This document shows, piece after piece, positions 46,276-55,839 of a DNA stretch of 64,000 nt. Below the pieces are notes generated by a model, which saw nothing but the letters and a program-made list of their open reading frames with translations, was not told the origin of the DNA and did not search any database. The position numbers and the translations under genes are program-made. Where the stretch lies: assembly GCF_002407205.1 (NCBI RefSeq), contig NZ_CP023548.1, forward strand, positions 1,822,501 to 1,886,500, given 5' to 3'. The stretch is from Rhodobacter sp. CZR27. Lineage in GTDB: Bacteria; Pseudomonadota; Alphaproteobacteria; Rhodobacterales; Rhodobacteraceae. Positions within the stretch are counted from its first letter, which is position 1. The number at the start of each line of letters is the position of its first letter.

Positions 46276-48960
46276 TCAGGCGGCGCGCTGCAGGCGCAGC
46301 GGCAGGGTCACGCGGAACGCCGCCCCGCCCTGGCCGGGCAGATAGGTGATGGTGCCGCCAAGATTGGCCATCACCTCGCGGCAGATCGCGAGCCCGAGGC
46401 CCGCCCCGCCCGCCCGTGTCTGATCCGACAGCCGCGCGAACTTTTCGAAGATCAGCTCCTGGCTCTCCTTCGAGATGCCCGAGCCGTTGTCGATGAAGTC
46501 CACCGTCACCCGGCCGCCCTTCTGCCGAACGGCGATGCGCAGCTCGGGCTGCTCGGCATCGCAGTATTTGCGCGCGTTCGAGATCAGGTTGATGAAGACC
46601 TGCGCCAGCCGGTCGCCGTCGGTGTGCAGGAAGATGTTCTCGGCCGCCGGATCGCGATGGATGACGAAGCCGCGCTCGGGCCGGGTGTGGGCGGCGGCCT
46701 GCAGCGCCCGGTCGATCATCTCGTGCAGATTGGACAGCCCGAGGTTCAGCTGGACCGATCCGTTCTCGAGCACCGACAGGTCGAGCAGGTCGTCGAGCAG
46801 CCGCGTGAGCCGGATCGCCTCGTCATGAATGATCCGCGCGTAACGGCCGGACATCTCTGGCGGCATGTCGCCCTCCATCAGGATTTCGGAGAAGGCGCGG
46901 ATCGAGGTCATCGGCGTGCGCAGCTCGTGGCTGATCTGGCTGAGAAAGGCGTCCTTCTGCACCGAAAGCCGCGTGAGCTTCTCGTTGGCGTCGCGCAGCT
47001 GGCGCGCGGTGCGGGTCAGCTCGTCCTGCTGCGCCTCGAGACGGGCGGAATATTCCATGATCTGCGCGGTCTCGTTGGCCACCGCCATCAGATCCTCGAC
47101 CGAGACCACGGCCCGCCCGGCAAGCTGGGCGAGCATGGCATGGGCCGTGGCCGCGCCGACCGAGCCCGCAAGGCGCCGCTCCAGCCGCTCGACGAAGGCG
47201 GGCGTCGGGTCGGGCAGATAGCCCACCTTGCCCTGCGCCCGCGCCTCGGCCTCGAACATGGCAAGCGCGGGCTCCTCGCCCAGGATGCGCTGCGCCATCA
47301 CCAGCAGTTCCTCGGCCTCCGCCTTGCCCTGTGCCCAGCCCTGCGGGCCGCGGTTGCCGGTCTCGAACACGTTGACGAAGGCCGCGCCCTGCAGCCGCTC
47401 CAGCGGGCCGGGAAAGGTCACCAGCGAGGCGACGAAGAAGGCGGTCGCATTAAGGACCAGCGACCAGAACATCGAATGGATCAGCGGGTCCATGTCCGCC
47501 ACCCCGAACAGCGCCTGCGGACGCAGCCAGCCGATGCCGAACGGCCCGTCGGCAAGAACCGGCGCCGGCAGGAGGGAGCCCGGGCCGAGCGAGGGCAGGA
47601 ACAGCGTGTAGATCCAGACCGCGAAGCCGATCGTCAGGCCCCAGAGCGCGCCGGCCCGTGTGGCGCCCCGCCAGAAGATCCCGCCGAGCATCGCAGGCAG
47701 GATCTGCGCCACCCCGACGAAGGAGATCAGGCCGATGGCGGCAAGCGCCCCCGACCCGCCCGAAAAGCGGTAATAGCCGTAGCCGAGCGCCAGAACCCCG
47801 GCAATCGAGATCCGGCGCGACAGCAGCACGAGGCGGCGCACATCCCCCGAGACCGCCGGCGCAGGGCGCAGCGACAGCCAGAGCGGCATGACGATGTGGT
47901 TCGACACCATCGTGGACAGGGCGACCGCCGCCACGATCACCATGGCCGTGGCCGAGGAGAACCCGCCGAGGAAGGCCAGCATCGCCAGCGCGCCCTGACC
48001 GCGATCCAGCGGCACCGTCAGCACGAACAGGTCCGGGTTGGCGCCCGCCGGCATGATCTCGAGCCCGACCACGGCGATGGGCACCACGAAGAGGCTCATC
48101 AGGAACATGTAGAGCGGGAAGGCCCAACTGGCGGTAGCGAGGTGACGCTCGTCCCCCGTCTCGACCACGAGAACCTGGAACATCCGCGGCAGGCAGACCA
48201 CCGCGGCCGCGGACAGGAAGGTCAGCCCGGCCCAGCGGGACGGATCGAGCGACCAGTCGGCAATCGAGGAGCGGTTGATGCGGTCCACGACGTCGGAAGG
48301 CCCGTCCGCGATACCCCAGACCACGAAGCTTCCCACGCCGACCAGCGCCACCAGCTTCACGATGCCCTCGACCGCGATGGCGGTCACGATGCCGGTGTGC
48401 TGCTCGTTCGCATCGAGCTTGCGGGTGCCGAACAGGATGGTGAAGAGCGCAAGCCCCGCCGCCACCCAGATCGCGGTGCTGTTGCGATCCGGCATGGTCC
48501 AGCCCTCGCTGGAGCCGCTGGCGAAGACGCTGAAGCTGAGTGTCACGGACTGGAGCTGCAGCGCGATGTAGGGCGTCGCCGCCACCACGCAGAGCAGCGT
48601 GACCAGGATGCCGAGCAGGTTCGACTTTCCATAGCGCGACGAAATCAGGTCGGCGATCGAGGTCACGCGCTGCTGGCGTCCGATGCGCACGAGCTTGCGC
48701 AGAACCCACCACCAGCCGACGAAGACCAGCGTGGGGCCGAGGTAGATCGTCAGGAACTCCAGCCCCGAGCGCGCGGCGTAGCCCACCGCGCCATAGAAGG
48801 TCCAGGCGGTGCAGTAGATCGACAGCGACAGCGTATAGACCAGCGGCGAGCGCAGCCAGGGCAACGCCTCGCCCACCGCCCGGCGCTCGACCAGGAAGGC
48901 CACGATGAACAGCAGGATCACATAGGCGAGGCAGGCAAGGACGAGGACGTCGAACGGCAT
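46276..48960 (-). CDS. Sodium:solute symporter-like sensor histidine kinase
   Basis: 894 residues. Residues 1-500 form about 13 transmembrane helices of the SSS (PutP/ActP) transporter family (STRYGKSNLLG-like SSRYGKSNLLGILV; GGIFWRGATRAGALWG). Then a linker and a HisKA domain with the phospho-accepting His in FLSQISHELRTPMTSIR near 665, an N box FINLISNARKYCD near 785 and G boxes DNGSGIS and GGAGLGLAICREVM. No receiver domain. Similar to CbrA/CrbS-type sensors that couple transport and signalling. The start overlaps the stop of the small membrane gene (TGATG). Confidence 0.9.
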   Translation of the reverse strand: MPFDVLVLACLAYVILLFIVAFLVERRAVGEALPWLRSPLVYTLSLSIYCTAWTFYGAVGYAARSGLEFLTIYLGPTLVFVGWWWVLRKLVRIGRQQRVTSIADLISSRYGKSNLLGILVTLLCVVAATPYIALQLQSVTLSFSVFASGSSEGWTMPDRNSTAIWVAAGLALFTILFGTRKLDANEQHTGIVTAIAVEGIVKLVALVGVGSFVVWGIADGPSDVVDRINRSSIADWSLDPSRWAGLTFLSAAAVVCLPRMFQVLVVETGDERHLATASWAFPLYMFLMSLFVVPIAVVGLEIMPAGANPDLFVLTVPLDRGQGALAMLAFLGGFSSATAMVIVAAVALSTMVSNHIVMPLWLSLRPAPAVSGDVRRLVLLSRRISIAGVLALGYGYYRFSGGSGALAAIGLISFVGVAQILPAMLGGIFWRGATRAGALWGLTIGFAVWIYTLFLPSLGPGSLLPAPVLADGPFGIGWLRPQALFGVADMDPLIHSMFWSLVLNATAFFVASLVTFPGPLERLQGAAFVNVFETGNRGPQGWAQGKAEAEELLVMAQRILGEEPALAMFEAEARAQGKVGYLPDPTPAFVERLERRLAGSVGAATAHAMLAQLAGRAVVSVEDLMAVANETAQIMEYSARLEAQQDELTRTARQLRDANEKLTRLSVQKDAFLSQISHELRTPMTSIRAFSEILMEGDMPPEMSGRYARIIHDEAIRLTRLLDDLLDLSVLENGSVQLNLGLSNLHEMIDRALQAAAHTRPERGFVIHRDPAAENIFLHTDGDRLAQVFINLISNARKYCDAEQPELRIAVRQKGGRVTVDFIDNGSGISKESQELIFEKFARLSDQTRAGGAGLGLAICREVMANLGGTITYLPGQGGAAFRVTLPLRLQRAA

Positions 48961-49235
48961 CAGACCGGCCCATCCTCCTCGGCGCCATCCTCGCGCGCCT
49001 CGGCCCGCAGGCCCGGCGCCATGGCGGCTGCGGCCACGATCAGCAGCGCCCAGACCACGAAGAGGTAGATCCCGTCCGGCGCGGTGTCCCGCCGGTCGGT
49101 CGCCGCCGGCTCCCACAGGATCGGCAGCAGGAAAAGAAATGCGCCCAGCACCGGCAGCAGGCGGGCGGCATCGCGAAGCCTGCGTCGCCGATACGACCGC
49201 CGGGCAAGGAACAGCGGCGAAGGCCGCCGGCTCAT
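48960..49235 (-). CDS. Small two-helix membrane protein partnered with the symporter-kinase
   Basis: 91 residues with an Arg-rich N-terminus (inside-positive), a first helix LLPVLGAFLFLLPILW and a second helix IYLFVVWALLIVAAAAMA, then an acidic tail. Layout and position in front of an SSS protein recall the small DUF485/DUF4212-type partners of acetate and other solute transporters, although the sequence is not clearly one of them. Coupled to the kinase gene by a 1-nt overlap. Confidence 0.75.
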   Translation of the reverse strand: MSRRPSPLFLARRSYRRRRLRDAARLLPVLGAFLFLLPILWEPAATDRRDTAPDGIYLFVVWALLIVAAAAMAPGLRAEAREDGAEEDGPV

Positions 49236-49266
49236 CGCGCTACCGACAGCGGCGAGGGCAGCCGGC

Positions 49267-49635
49267 TCATCGCGGCACCAGCGCCCGGACCGAGGCCAGC
49301 ATCTCGGTATTGGAAAATGGCTTTGACATGAATGCGTCCGCGCCCGCCTTCTCGGCCGCGGCGCGGTCGCGGACCTGACCCTTGGCCGAGAGCATCAGCA
49401 CCGGCAGGTCCTCGGTCTGCGGATCGGCGCGGATCGCCGACAGGATGTCGAAGCCGCTCATGCCCGGCAGCATCAGGTCGAGGATCAGAAGATCCGGCTG
49501 CGAACTGCGCACGACCTCGATGGCGTCCGCCCCGCCCGCATGGGTCGAGACCTTCAGCCCATCCCGCATGAGGATGAACCGGATCGCCTCGGCAATGTTC
49601 GGCTCGTCCTCGATCAGCAGCACATGTGCCGTCAT
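49267..49635 (-). CDS. Single-domain response regulator
   Basis: 122 residues, only a CheY-like receiver domain: acidic pocket in IEDEP, phospho-acceptor Asp53 in LLILDLMLPGMSG, Thr/Ser switch in LMLSAKG and Lys near 105 in SKPF. No output domain. It lies 31 bp upstream of the small membrane gene and histidine kinase on the same strand, so it is probably phosphorylated by that kinase and passes the signal on by protein contact. Confidence 0.92.
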   Translation of the reverse strand: MTAHVLLIEDEPNIAEAIRFILMRDGLKVSTHAGGADAIEVVRSSQPDLLILDLMLPGMSGFDILSAIRADPQTEDLPVLMLSAKGQVRDRAAAEKAGADAFMSKPFSNTEMLASVRALVPR

Positions 49636-49736
49636 GCTCCCTCTCCCCCCGAGGGACAGGCACGTCCGGGCCGCCCTCCCCCTGTCTCCCTCAAGCGACT
49701 ATCTGCGGAAAACGGGTTTCTGTCAAAGCAGGAGCT

Positions 49737-51023
49737 TCAGGACCCTTCGAGCAGGATCGAGGGCTCGCGCCGCGCCGGACAGTCGGGGCGCGGGCAGATC
49801 CGGCAACTCGTGCCGACCGCGCGCGGCGGATGGGACGGGTCCGGCACCGCGGGCTCGATCAGCATCCCCGCCTCGCGAAGCTCCGGGCCGCGGAAGCCAG
49901 CGGGATGGCGCGGCTCGCAATAGGCACGGGCGCGGAAGCGCCTCCGCGTCCGCGCGGCGGGCTCCACGACCGCTTCGACCGGGCTCATCGGCCGGGCCAG
50001 CGCCTCGAACAGCGGCCAGAGCGGACAGGCCGCGCCGAAGCGCGGCAGCAGGAATCCCTCGGGCGGCTTGCGGAATACGAGCGTCCCCGAGCCGTCGCAG
50101 ATCACGAGGCCCGCCACCGCACCGGGCAGCGTGGCGATCCGGCGGAAGACCGCGAGCACGCCCACGCGGAAGCGCCGGGCGATCAGCACCGGGTCGCCCT
50201 CGGCCGCAAGGGCCGCGCGGAAGGGCACGAGCGGCATGGCCGCCGCATCCTCGGCCGCACGGGCGATCCAGTCGCGCGCCATCGCCCGCGCCGAGGCCGA
50301 CACCAGCGCCTCGATCTCGGCCTCGAGGACGTCGCGCCCGCCCTCGGCCTCCAGTTCCGCCAGATGCCAGCCCCGGCCGGCCAGCCAGCCCTCCACCTCC
50401 TCCTGCGGCGCGGCAAGACCCTCCTGGTCATCCTCGCCCGAGCCATCGAGATAGGCCACCAGCGCCTCGGCCCCCACGGCCAGCCGCTCGCTGTCGGCAT
50501 GGATGTTGGCGTGGAACCGCGCGCGCCAGTCGGGCTCGATGTCCTCGGTCTCGGCCAGGATCGCCGCCGTCGAGCGCACGGCGCTGACGGCCGAAAGCAC
50601 CTCGTGCAATGCCTCGCTCAGGTGGGTGTCATGCGTCATGCGGTCGTTCAGCGCATTGACCGTGCGCTCCAGCAGGCCGATGCGGCGGTGCTGCGTGGCC
50701 AGCATCCGCGCCCAGCCGGGGAAGCGGCCGACAAGATCCTCGACCCGGTCGAGTTCGGGCTGTTCGTCGCCGGCAGAGGCTGCGGCGGCGCGCAGGTCTT
50801 CGATCAGCAGGCCCTCGGCACCGGCGGCAAGGGTCTGCGCGTCGATCTTCAACGCGCGTGCGAGGCGCAGCAGCACGTCCTCGCCGATCCGGCGCCGGTT
50901 GTGCTCGATCAGGTTGAGGTAGGAGGCCGAGATGCCCGTGGTCCGCGCCAGCTCGGCCTGGCGCAGCCCCAGCTGAAGCCTCCGCTCGCGCACCCGGCTG
51001 CCCATCAGGGCGGTCATCGGCAT
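49737..51023 (-). CDS. XRE-type regulator of the short-chain fatty acyl (ScfR) family
   Basis: 428 residues. N-terminal HTH_3 (GSRVRERRLQLGLRQAELAR to about residue 65), a middle helical region, and a C-terminal DUF2083-type domain ending with the Cys motif GTSCRICPRPDCPARREP. This fits the ScfR family, which senses short-chain acyl-CoA and includes PccR of Rhodobacter sphaeroides and RamB. The HExxH of IrrE-like relatives is absent. The target genes are not obvious; neighbours are the two-component genes and an FAH hydrolase. Confidence 0.82.
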   Translation of the reverse strand: MPMTALMGSRVRERRLQLGLRQAELARTTGISASYLNLIEHNRRRIGEDVLLRLARALKIDAQTLAAGAEGLLIEDLRAAAASAGDEQPELDRVEDLVGRFPGWARMLATQHRRIGLLERTVNALNDRMTHDTHLSEALHEVLSAVSAVRSTAAILAETEDIEPDWRARFHANIHADSERLAVGAEALVAYLDGSGEDDQEGLAAPQEEVEGWLAGRGWHLAELEAEGGRDVLEAEIEALVSASARAMARDWIARAAEDAAAMPLVPFRAALAAEGDPVLIARRFRVGVLAVFRRIATLPGAVAGLVICDGSGTLVFRKPPEGFLLPRFGAACPLWPLFEALARPMSPVEAVVEPAARTRRRFRARAYCEPRHPAGFRGPELREAGMLIEPAVPDPSHPPRAVGTSCRICPRPDCPARREPSILLEGS

Positions 51024-51176
51024 GGATGGTCTCCCGGAACTTTACAGGATTCTTCCGCAAGCTCCGCCACTCGCGCAAGTGTTTTCAGCGGCAGCTTTTC
51101 CGGCTGCCCGGGCAAGGGCCCTTTGGTGCGGCCAGCCGCACCGCCTGCGGGCGGTCGCGGCCGGCGACCCCCGCCG

Positions 51177-52022
51177 TCAGGCGTCGGCCACGACCTGCTG
51201 GCGCTGGTGTCCCAGCCCCTTGACCCCCAGTTCCACCACGTCGCCGGGCTTCAGGAACCGCTGGGGCTTCTTGCCCATCCCCACGCCCGGCGGCGTGCCG
51301 GTCGAGATCACGTCGCCCGGATGCAGCGTCATGAACTGCGACAGGTAGCTGACCAGATGAGCTACCCCGAACACCATCGTGCGGGTCGAGCCGTCCTGCA
51401 TCGTCTCGCCGTTCAGCTTCAGCCACATCGGCAGGGTCTGCGGGTCGGCGACCTCGTCCCGGGTCACGAGCCAGGGCCCGAGCGGCCCGAAGTTGTCGCA
51501 GCTCTTGCCCTTGGTCCACTGCCCCGCGCGCTCGATCTGGAAGGCGCGTTCCGAGACGTCATTGGCCACGGCATAGCCCGCGACATGCGACAGCGCCTCG
51601 GCCTCGGAGACGTATTTCGCGCGGGTGCCGATGATGACCGCCAGTTCAACCTCCCAATCGGTCTTGACCGAGCCGCGGGGGATGAGGATCGGATCGTCCG
51701 GCCCGCAGACGGCCGAAGTCGCCTTCATGAAGACGATCGGCTCTGCCGGGACGGCGGCGCCCGTCTCCGCGGCGTGGTCGGAATAGTTCAGGCCGATGCA
51801 GATGAACTTGCCGATGCCCGCGACGCAGGGGCCGAGCCGGGTGCCCGGTTCGACCACCGGCAACGAGGCGGGATCGAGGTTGCGGAGCCGCTCCAGCCCG
51901 GCATCGGACAGCACCGGCCCCGCGATGTCGGACACCACGCCCGACAGGTCGCGGATCGTGCCGTCGGCGCAGAGCAGCCCGGGTTTCTCGGCCCCCGCGG
52001 GCCCGTGGCGCAGCAGTTTCAT
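51177..52022 (-). CDS. Fumarylacetoacetate hydrolase family protein
   Basis: 281 residues. The FAH domain occupies residues 70-275: FICIGLNYSDHAAETGA, IVFMKATSAVCGPDDPI, TDWEVELAVIIG with the metal-binding Glu residues, and VISTGTPPGVGMG near 245. Members hydrolyse or decarboxylate 2,4-diketo acids, for example in ureidoglycolate or 2,4-diketo-3-deoxy-fuconate breakdown. Substrate not decidable. The ATG at 52022 has GGGGGGAGATC upstream. Confidence 0.88.
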   Translation of the reverse strand: MKLLRHGPAGAEKPGLLCADGTIRDLSGVVSDIAGPVLSDAGLERLRNLDPASLPVVEPGTRLGPCVAGIGKFICIGLNYSDHAAETGAAVPAEPIVFMKATSAVCGPDDPILIPRGSVKTDWEVELAVIIGTRAKYVSEAEALSHVAGYAVANDVSERAFQIERAGQWTKGKSCDNFGPLGPWLVTRDEVADPQTLPMWLKLNGETMQDGSTRTMVFGVAHLVSYLSQFMTLHPGDVISTGTPPGVGMGKKPQRFLKPGDVVELGVKGLGHQRQQVVADA

Positions 52023-52310
52023 GGGATCTCCCCCCTCGGATGTTGGCAGCCGCATCGATGCCATGGCTCGGTCCGGGGGTATAGCGGAATCCGCCTGTCG
52101 CCACCGCCGGTGCAGGATCGTCACGACACGGCCGCCGTCCTCGCCGAGCAGTGCCCTGCGGCCCCGCGTCGTGGGCAGAGGCGGCCGGCCGATCAGCGCC
52201 GACTAGACCGGCGAGGAGCTGACCTTCCTGCCGCCCGCAGCATCAGAGCCGCCCGCAGGGCGCGAGGGCGCATCCGGCTGGATGCGCCCCCGGCTCACGC
52301 GGCGTGGGCG

Positions 52311-53291
52311 TCAGTTCAGCGCCTTGTCGGTGATGTCGTGGGTCCAGGCGCCCTCGGGCTCCTTCGAGATCACGGGGTCCGAGCCGCCGCCGAGCAGTGC
52401 CGCAACCGTGCGCTTGTAGTCGGCTTCGTCCAGCGCGCCGTTCGAGCCGGCGGTGAGCTTCGCGATCTCGCCCATCATCCGCTTCTGGTGGGTCTCGGTC
52501 TGCGCGCCGGTGTCGTCGTTCTCCAGCACGATGTCGGCCGCCTCGTCGGGGTTCTCCTCGGCCCATTTCCAGCCCTTCATCGAGGCGCGGACGAACTTGA
52601 CCATCGTCTCGGAGAAGGCCGGGTCCTTCAGCTTGTCGGACATGACGTAAAGCCCGTCCTCGAGCGTCGCCACGCCCTGATCCTCATACTTGAAGGTCAC
52701 GAGGTCCTCGGGCTTCAGCCCGGCGTCGATCACCTGCCAGTATTCGTTGTAGGTCATGGTCGAGATGCAGGCCGCCTGCTTCTGCAGGAGCGGATCGACG
52801 TTGAAGCCCTGCTTGAGCACCGTCACGCCCTCGGGCGAGCCGTCCGTCGGCAGGCCGAGCTTCGACATCCAGTTCAGGAACGGATATTCGTTGCCGCCGA
52901 ACCAGACCCCCAGCGTCTTGCCCTTGAAGTCCTCGGGGGTCGAGACACCCGATTCCTTGAGGCAGGTCAGCATCATGCCCGACGACTTGAAGGGCTGGGC
53001 GATGTTGACGATGTCGGCCCCCTGCTCGCGCGCGGCCAGCGCCGAGGGCATCCAGTCCACCATCACGTCGGCGCCGCCGCCGAGCAGCACCTGCACCGGC
53101 GCGATGTCCGGCCCGCCCGGCTTGATGGTGACCTCGAGTCCCTCCTCCTCGTAGAAGCCCTTGTCCTTGGCGACGTAGTAGCCCGCGAACTGCGCCTGCG
53201 TCACCCACTTGAGCTGCAGCGTCACCTCCTCGGCCTGCGCCGCCCCGGCGATGAGCGCGAGCGCCGCCGCTCCGGTCAGAAGTCCTTTCAT
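52311..53291 (-). CDS. NMT1/THI5-like ABC transporter substrate-binding protein
   Basis: 326 residues. A signal peptide (MKGLLTGAAALALIAGAAQA) then a periplasmic ligand-binding fold: LQLKWVTQAQFAGYYVAKDK, GADVMVDWMPSALAAREQG and WFGGNEYPFLNWM are typical of the thiamine-pyrimidine/SsuA family. With two permeases and an ATPase it forms an importer placed directly downstream of dihydropyrimidinase, so a pyrimidine, hydantoin or ureido compound is the likely ligand. Confidence 0.88.
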   Translation of the reverse strand: MKGLLTGAAALALIAGAAQAEEVTLQLKWVTQAQFAGYYVAKDKGFYEEEGLEVTIKPGGPDIAPVQVLLGGGADVMVDWMPSALAAREQGADIVNIAQPFKSSGMMLTCLKESGVSTPEDFKGKTLGVWFGGNEYPFLNWMSKLGLPTDGSPEGVTVLKQGFNVDPLLQKQAACISTMTYNEYWQVIDAGLKPEDLVTFKYEDQGVATLEDGLYVMSDKLKDPAFSETMVKFVRASMKGWKWAEENPDEAADIVLENDDTGAQTETHQKRMMGEIAKLTAGSNGALDEADYKRTVAALLGGGSDPVISKEPEGAWTHDITDKALN

Positions 53292-53320
53292 CCTATACCT
53301 CCGTGTTGTGCCCCTTCGGG

Positions 53321-54172
53321 CTATTGTTGACGTCGTTGCGAGGGGTGCCAGAAGGTCACCCCGCGTTCGATCAGGGCCACCGCCCCATAGAAGGCCGAAC
53401 CCGCCAGCGCGGCAACCGCAATCTCGGCCCAGACCATGTCGAGGCCGAGCCGCCCGACCTCGGTCGAGATGCGGAAGCCCATGCCGCGGATCGGACTGCC
53501 GAAGAATTCGGCGACGATGGCCCCGATCAGCGCGAGCGTGGTCGCGATCTTCAGGCCGTTGAAGATGAAGGGCATCGCGGCAGGCAGGCGCAGCTTCAGG
53601 AGCGTCTGGGCATAGCTGGCGGAGTAGGTCTTCATCAGGTCGCGCTGCATGCTGTCGGTGGCGGCAAGCCCTGCGACCGTGTTCACCAGCACCGGGAAGA
53701 ACACCATCACCACCACGACCGCCGCCTTCGACTGCCAGTCGAAGCCGAACCACATGACAAGGATCGGCGCGATCCCCACGATCGGCAGCGCCGCCACGAA
53801 GTTGCCGACCGGCAGCAGGCCGCGCTGCAGGAAGGGCGAGCGGTCGATGGCGATGGCAGTCAGCACCGCCGCGCCGCAGCCGATCAGCCAGCCGGTCAGC
53901 GCGCCCTTCACGAAGGTCTGCACGAAGTCGCCCCAGAGAACCGGCAGGCTCGACGCGATCCGCGCCCCGATGGCCGAGGGCGGCGGCAGGATGACCGAGG
54001 GCACCTGAAGCCCCCGCACCAGCAGCTCCCAGACGACCAGAATCGTCAGCCCGAAGATCGCGGGCACCACCAGCCGCCCGGCCCTCGTGGTGGAAAAGCG
54101 CGAATGCGAGATGCGGACGTTCAGCAGCAGCGTGCCGATCCAGAACGCGAGCGCGGCGAGGATCCAGATCAT
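53321..54172 (-). CDS. ABC transporter permease (TauC/SsuC type), second subunit
   Basis: 283 residues, six predicted helices and the EAA loop TYSASYAQTLLKLRLPAAMP near 190. The start overlaps the stop of the other permease (ATGA). The two different permeases imply a heterodimeric channel. Spacing and order match the pyrimidine-linked importer. Confidence 0.9.
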   Translation of the reverse strand: MIWILAALAFWIGTLLLNVRISHSRFSTTRAGRLVVPAIFGLTILVVWELLVRGLQVPSVILPPPSAIGARIASSLPVLWGDFVQTFVKGALTGWLIGCGAAVLTAIAIDRSPFLQRGLLPVGNFVAALPIVGIAPILVMWFGFDWQSKAAVVVVMVFFPVLVNTVAGLAATDSMQRDLMKTYSASYAQTLLKLRLPAAMPFIFNGLKIATTLALIGAIVAEFFGSPIRGMGFRISTEVGRLGLDMVWAEIAVAALAGSAFYGAVALIERGVTFWHPSQRRQQ

Positions 54173-55032
54173 CGCGCCATCCCCATCCGACGCAGCACGA
54201 CCGCCTGCACCCAGCCCACGATCCCCACCAGCACCGCCGCCACGATGGCCGCCGCAAACAGCGCCGCCCAGATCTGGATGGTCTGGCCATAGTAGCTGCC
54301 CGACAGCAGGCGCGCGCCGAGGCCCGCCACTGCACCGGTCGGCAGTTCGCCCACGATGGCGCCCACAAGGCTGGCCGCGATCCCCACCTTCAGCGAGGCA
54401 AAGAGATAGGGCATCGAGGCCGGCAGGCGCAGCTTCCAGAAGGTCTGGGCACGGCTCGCGTTATAGGTGGAAAGCAGGTCGAGCTGCATCCGGTCGGGGC
54501 TTCTCAGGCCCGTCACCATGCCGACGACCACCGGGAAGAAGCTCAGATAGGCCGAGATCACCGCCTTCGGCAGCAGCCCCGACACGCCGATGGAATTCAT
54601 CACCACGATGATCATCGGCGCAATGGCGAGGATCGGGATCGTCTGGCTCGCGATCGCCCAGGGCATCACGCTCTGGTCCATCGCCTTGTTGTGGATGATC
54701 CCCACCGCCAGAAGGATACCGAGGCCGGTGCCGATGCCGAAGCCCAGCAGCGTCGCCGAGAGCGTGATCCAGGCGTGATAGACGAGGCTCCGCTTCGAGG
54801 TCACCTTTTGCCCCGTCACCCCGTCCCACAGCCCCTTGGCCACCTGATGCGGCGCGGGCAGCACCGGGCGTTCCTGCGTCATGGTCTGCGGGACGAGGTC
54901 GAGGAACGAAACCTCGGTGCCCGAGCGGGCGGCCTGATCGCGGACCCAGGCCGCGTTCATCCCCACCGCTGCGGCATACCAGAGGCCAACGATCACCGCG
55001 ACGACCGTCAGGACCGGGACGACCGACCTCAT
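54169..55032 (-). CDS. ABC transporter permease (TauC/SsuC type), first subunit
   Basis: 287 residues with an N-terminal signal-anchor helix followed by a periplasmic segment and five or so more helices. EAA loop STYNASRAQTFWKLRLPASM near 190. It starts 9 nt after the ATPase gene. Partner of the 53321-54172 permease. Confidence 0.9.
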   Translation of the reverse strand: MRSVVPVLTVVAVIVGLWYAAAVGMNAAWVRDQAARSGTEVSFLDLVPQTMTQERPVLPAPHQVAKGLWDGVTGQKVTSKRSLVYHAWITLSATLLGFGIGTGLGILLAVGIIHNKAMDQSVMPWAIASQTIPILAIAPMIIVVMNSIGVSGLLPKAVISAYLSFFPVVVGMVTGLRSPDRMQLDLLSTYNASRAQTFWKLRLPASMPYLFASLKVGIAASLVGAIVGELPTGAVAGLGARLLSGSYYGQTIQIWAALFAAAIVAAVLVGIVGWVQAVVLRRMGMAR

Positions 55033-55041
55033 GGGCGCACC

Positions 55042-55839
55042 TCAGTCGTCATAGGAATGCCCGGCCCTCAGCCCCTCGCGGACGCGGTGGGCGATCTGGA
55101 TGAACTCTGCGCTGTCGCGGATGTCGAGCGGCCTCTCGCGCGGGAGCGGGCTTTCGATCACGTCGGTGATCCGGCCCGGACGGGGCGACATCACGACGAT
55201 CCTCGTGGACAGATAGACCGCCTCGGGGATCGAATGGGTCACGAAGCCGATGGTCTTGCCCGTCCGCGCCCAGAGCTTCAGCAGAGCCTCGTTCAGCCGG
55301 TCGCGCACGATCTCGTCCAGCGCGCCGAAGGGTTCGTCCATCAGCAGGATGTCGGCATCGAAGGCCAGCGCCCGGGCGATCGAGGCGCGCTGCTGCATGC
55401 CCCCCGAAAGCTGCCAGGGATATTTCTTGCCGAAACCTTCAAGGTCAACCAGTTGCAGCACGTCCTTCACGCGCCGCTCCTGCTCGGCCCGGCTGAACCC
55501 CATGATCTCGAGCGGCAGCCGGATGTTGCCCGTGATGGTGCGCCAGGGATAAAGCCCCGCAGCCTGGAAGACATAGCCGTAAGCCCTTCTCTTCCTTGCC
55601 TCTTCGGGCGTCATGCCGTTGACGGTCAATTCCCCCTCGGTCGGATGCTCAAGCGCCGCGATGGCGCGCAGGAAGGTGGTCTTGCCGCATCCCGAAGGCC
55701 CGATGAACGAGACGAAATCCCCCTTCATCACCTGCAGGTTGACGTCCTTCAGGGCATGCACCGGCCCGTCCGCCGTCTGGAAGGTGAGGCCCACCTTCCG
55801 CGCATCGATCACGGGCCGGCCTGTCGTCGCGTCCGACAT
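55042..55839 (-). CDS. ABC transporter ATPase of the pyrimidine-linked importer
   Basis: 265 residues: Walker A IGPSGCGKTTFLRA near 48, signature LSGGMQQRASIARAL near 148, Walker B ILLMDEPFGALD near 170, H-loop VTHSIPEAVYL near 203. SsuB/TauB class. A GTG one codon before the chosen ATG is equally possible; either start overlaps the dihydropyrimidinase stop. Confidence 0.92.
   Translation of the reverse strand: MSDATTGRPVIDARKVGLTFQTADGPVHALKDVNLQVMKGDFVSFIGPSGCGKTTFLRAIAALEHPTEGELTVNGMTPEEARKRRAYGYVFQAAGLYPWRTITGNIRLPLEIMGFSRAEQERRVKDVLQLVDLEGFGKKYPWQLSGGMQQRASIARALAFDADILLMDEPFGALDEIVRDRLNEALLKLWARTGKTIGFVTHSIPEAVYLSTRIVVMSPRPGRITDVIESPLPRERPLDIRDSAEFIQIAHRVREGLRAGHSYDD

Noticed and set aside
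52266-52289. Terminator after the pyrimidine-linked binding protein
   Set aside because: GGGCGCATCC/GGATGCGCCC is a good stem but no T run follows on the minus strand; too weak to list as a feature.
49626-53330. A 1234-codon plus-strand open frame
   Set aside because: Antisense to the ScfR regulator, FAH hydrolase and binding-protein genes; low-complexity Arg/His/Gly composition and no motif.
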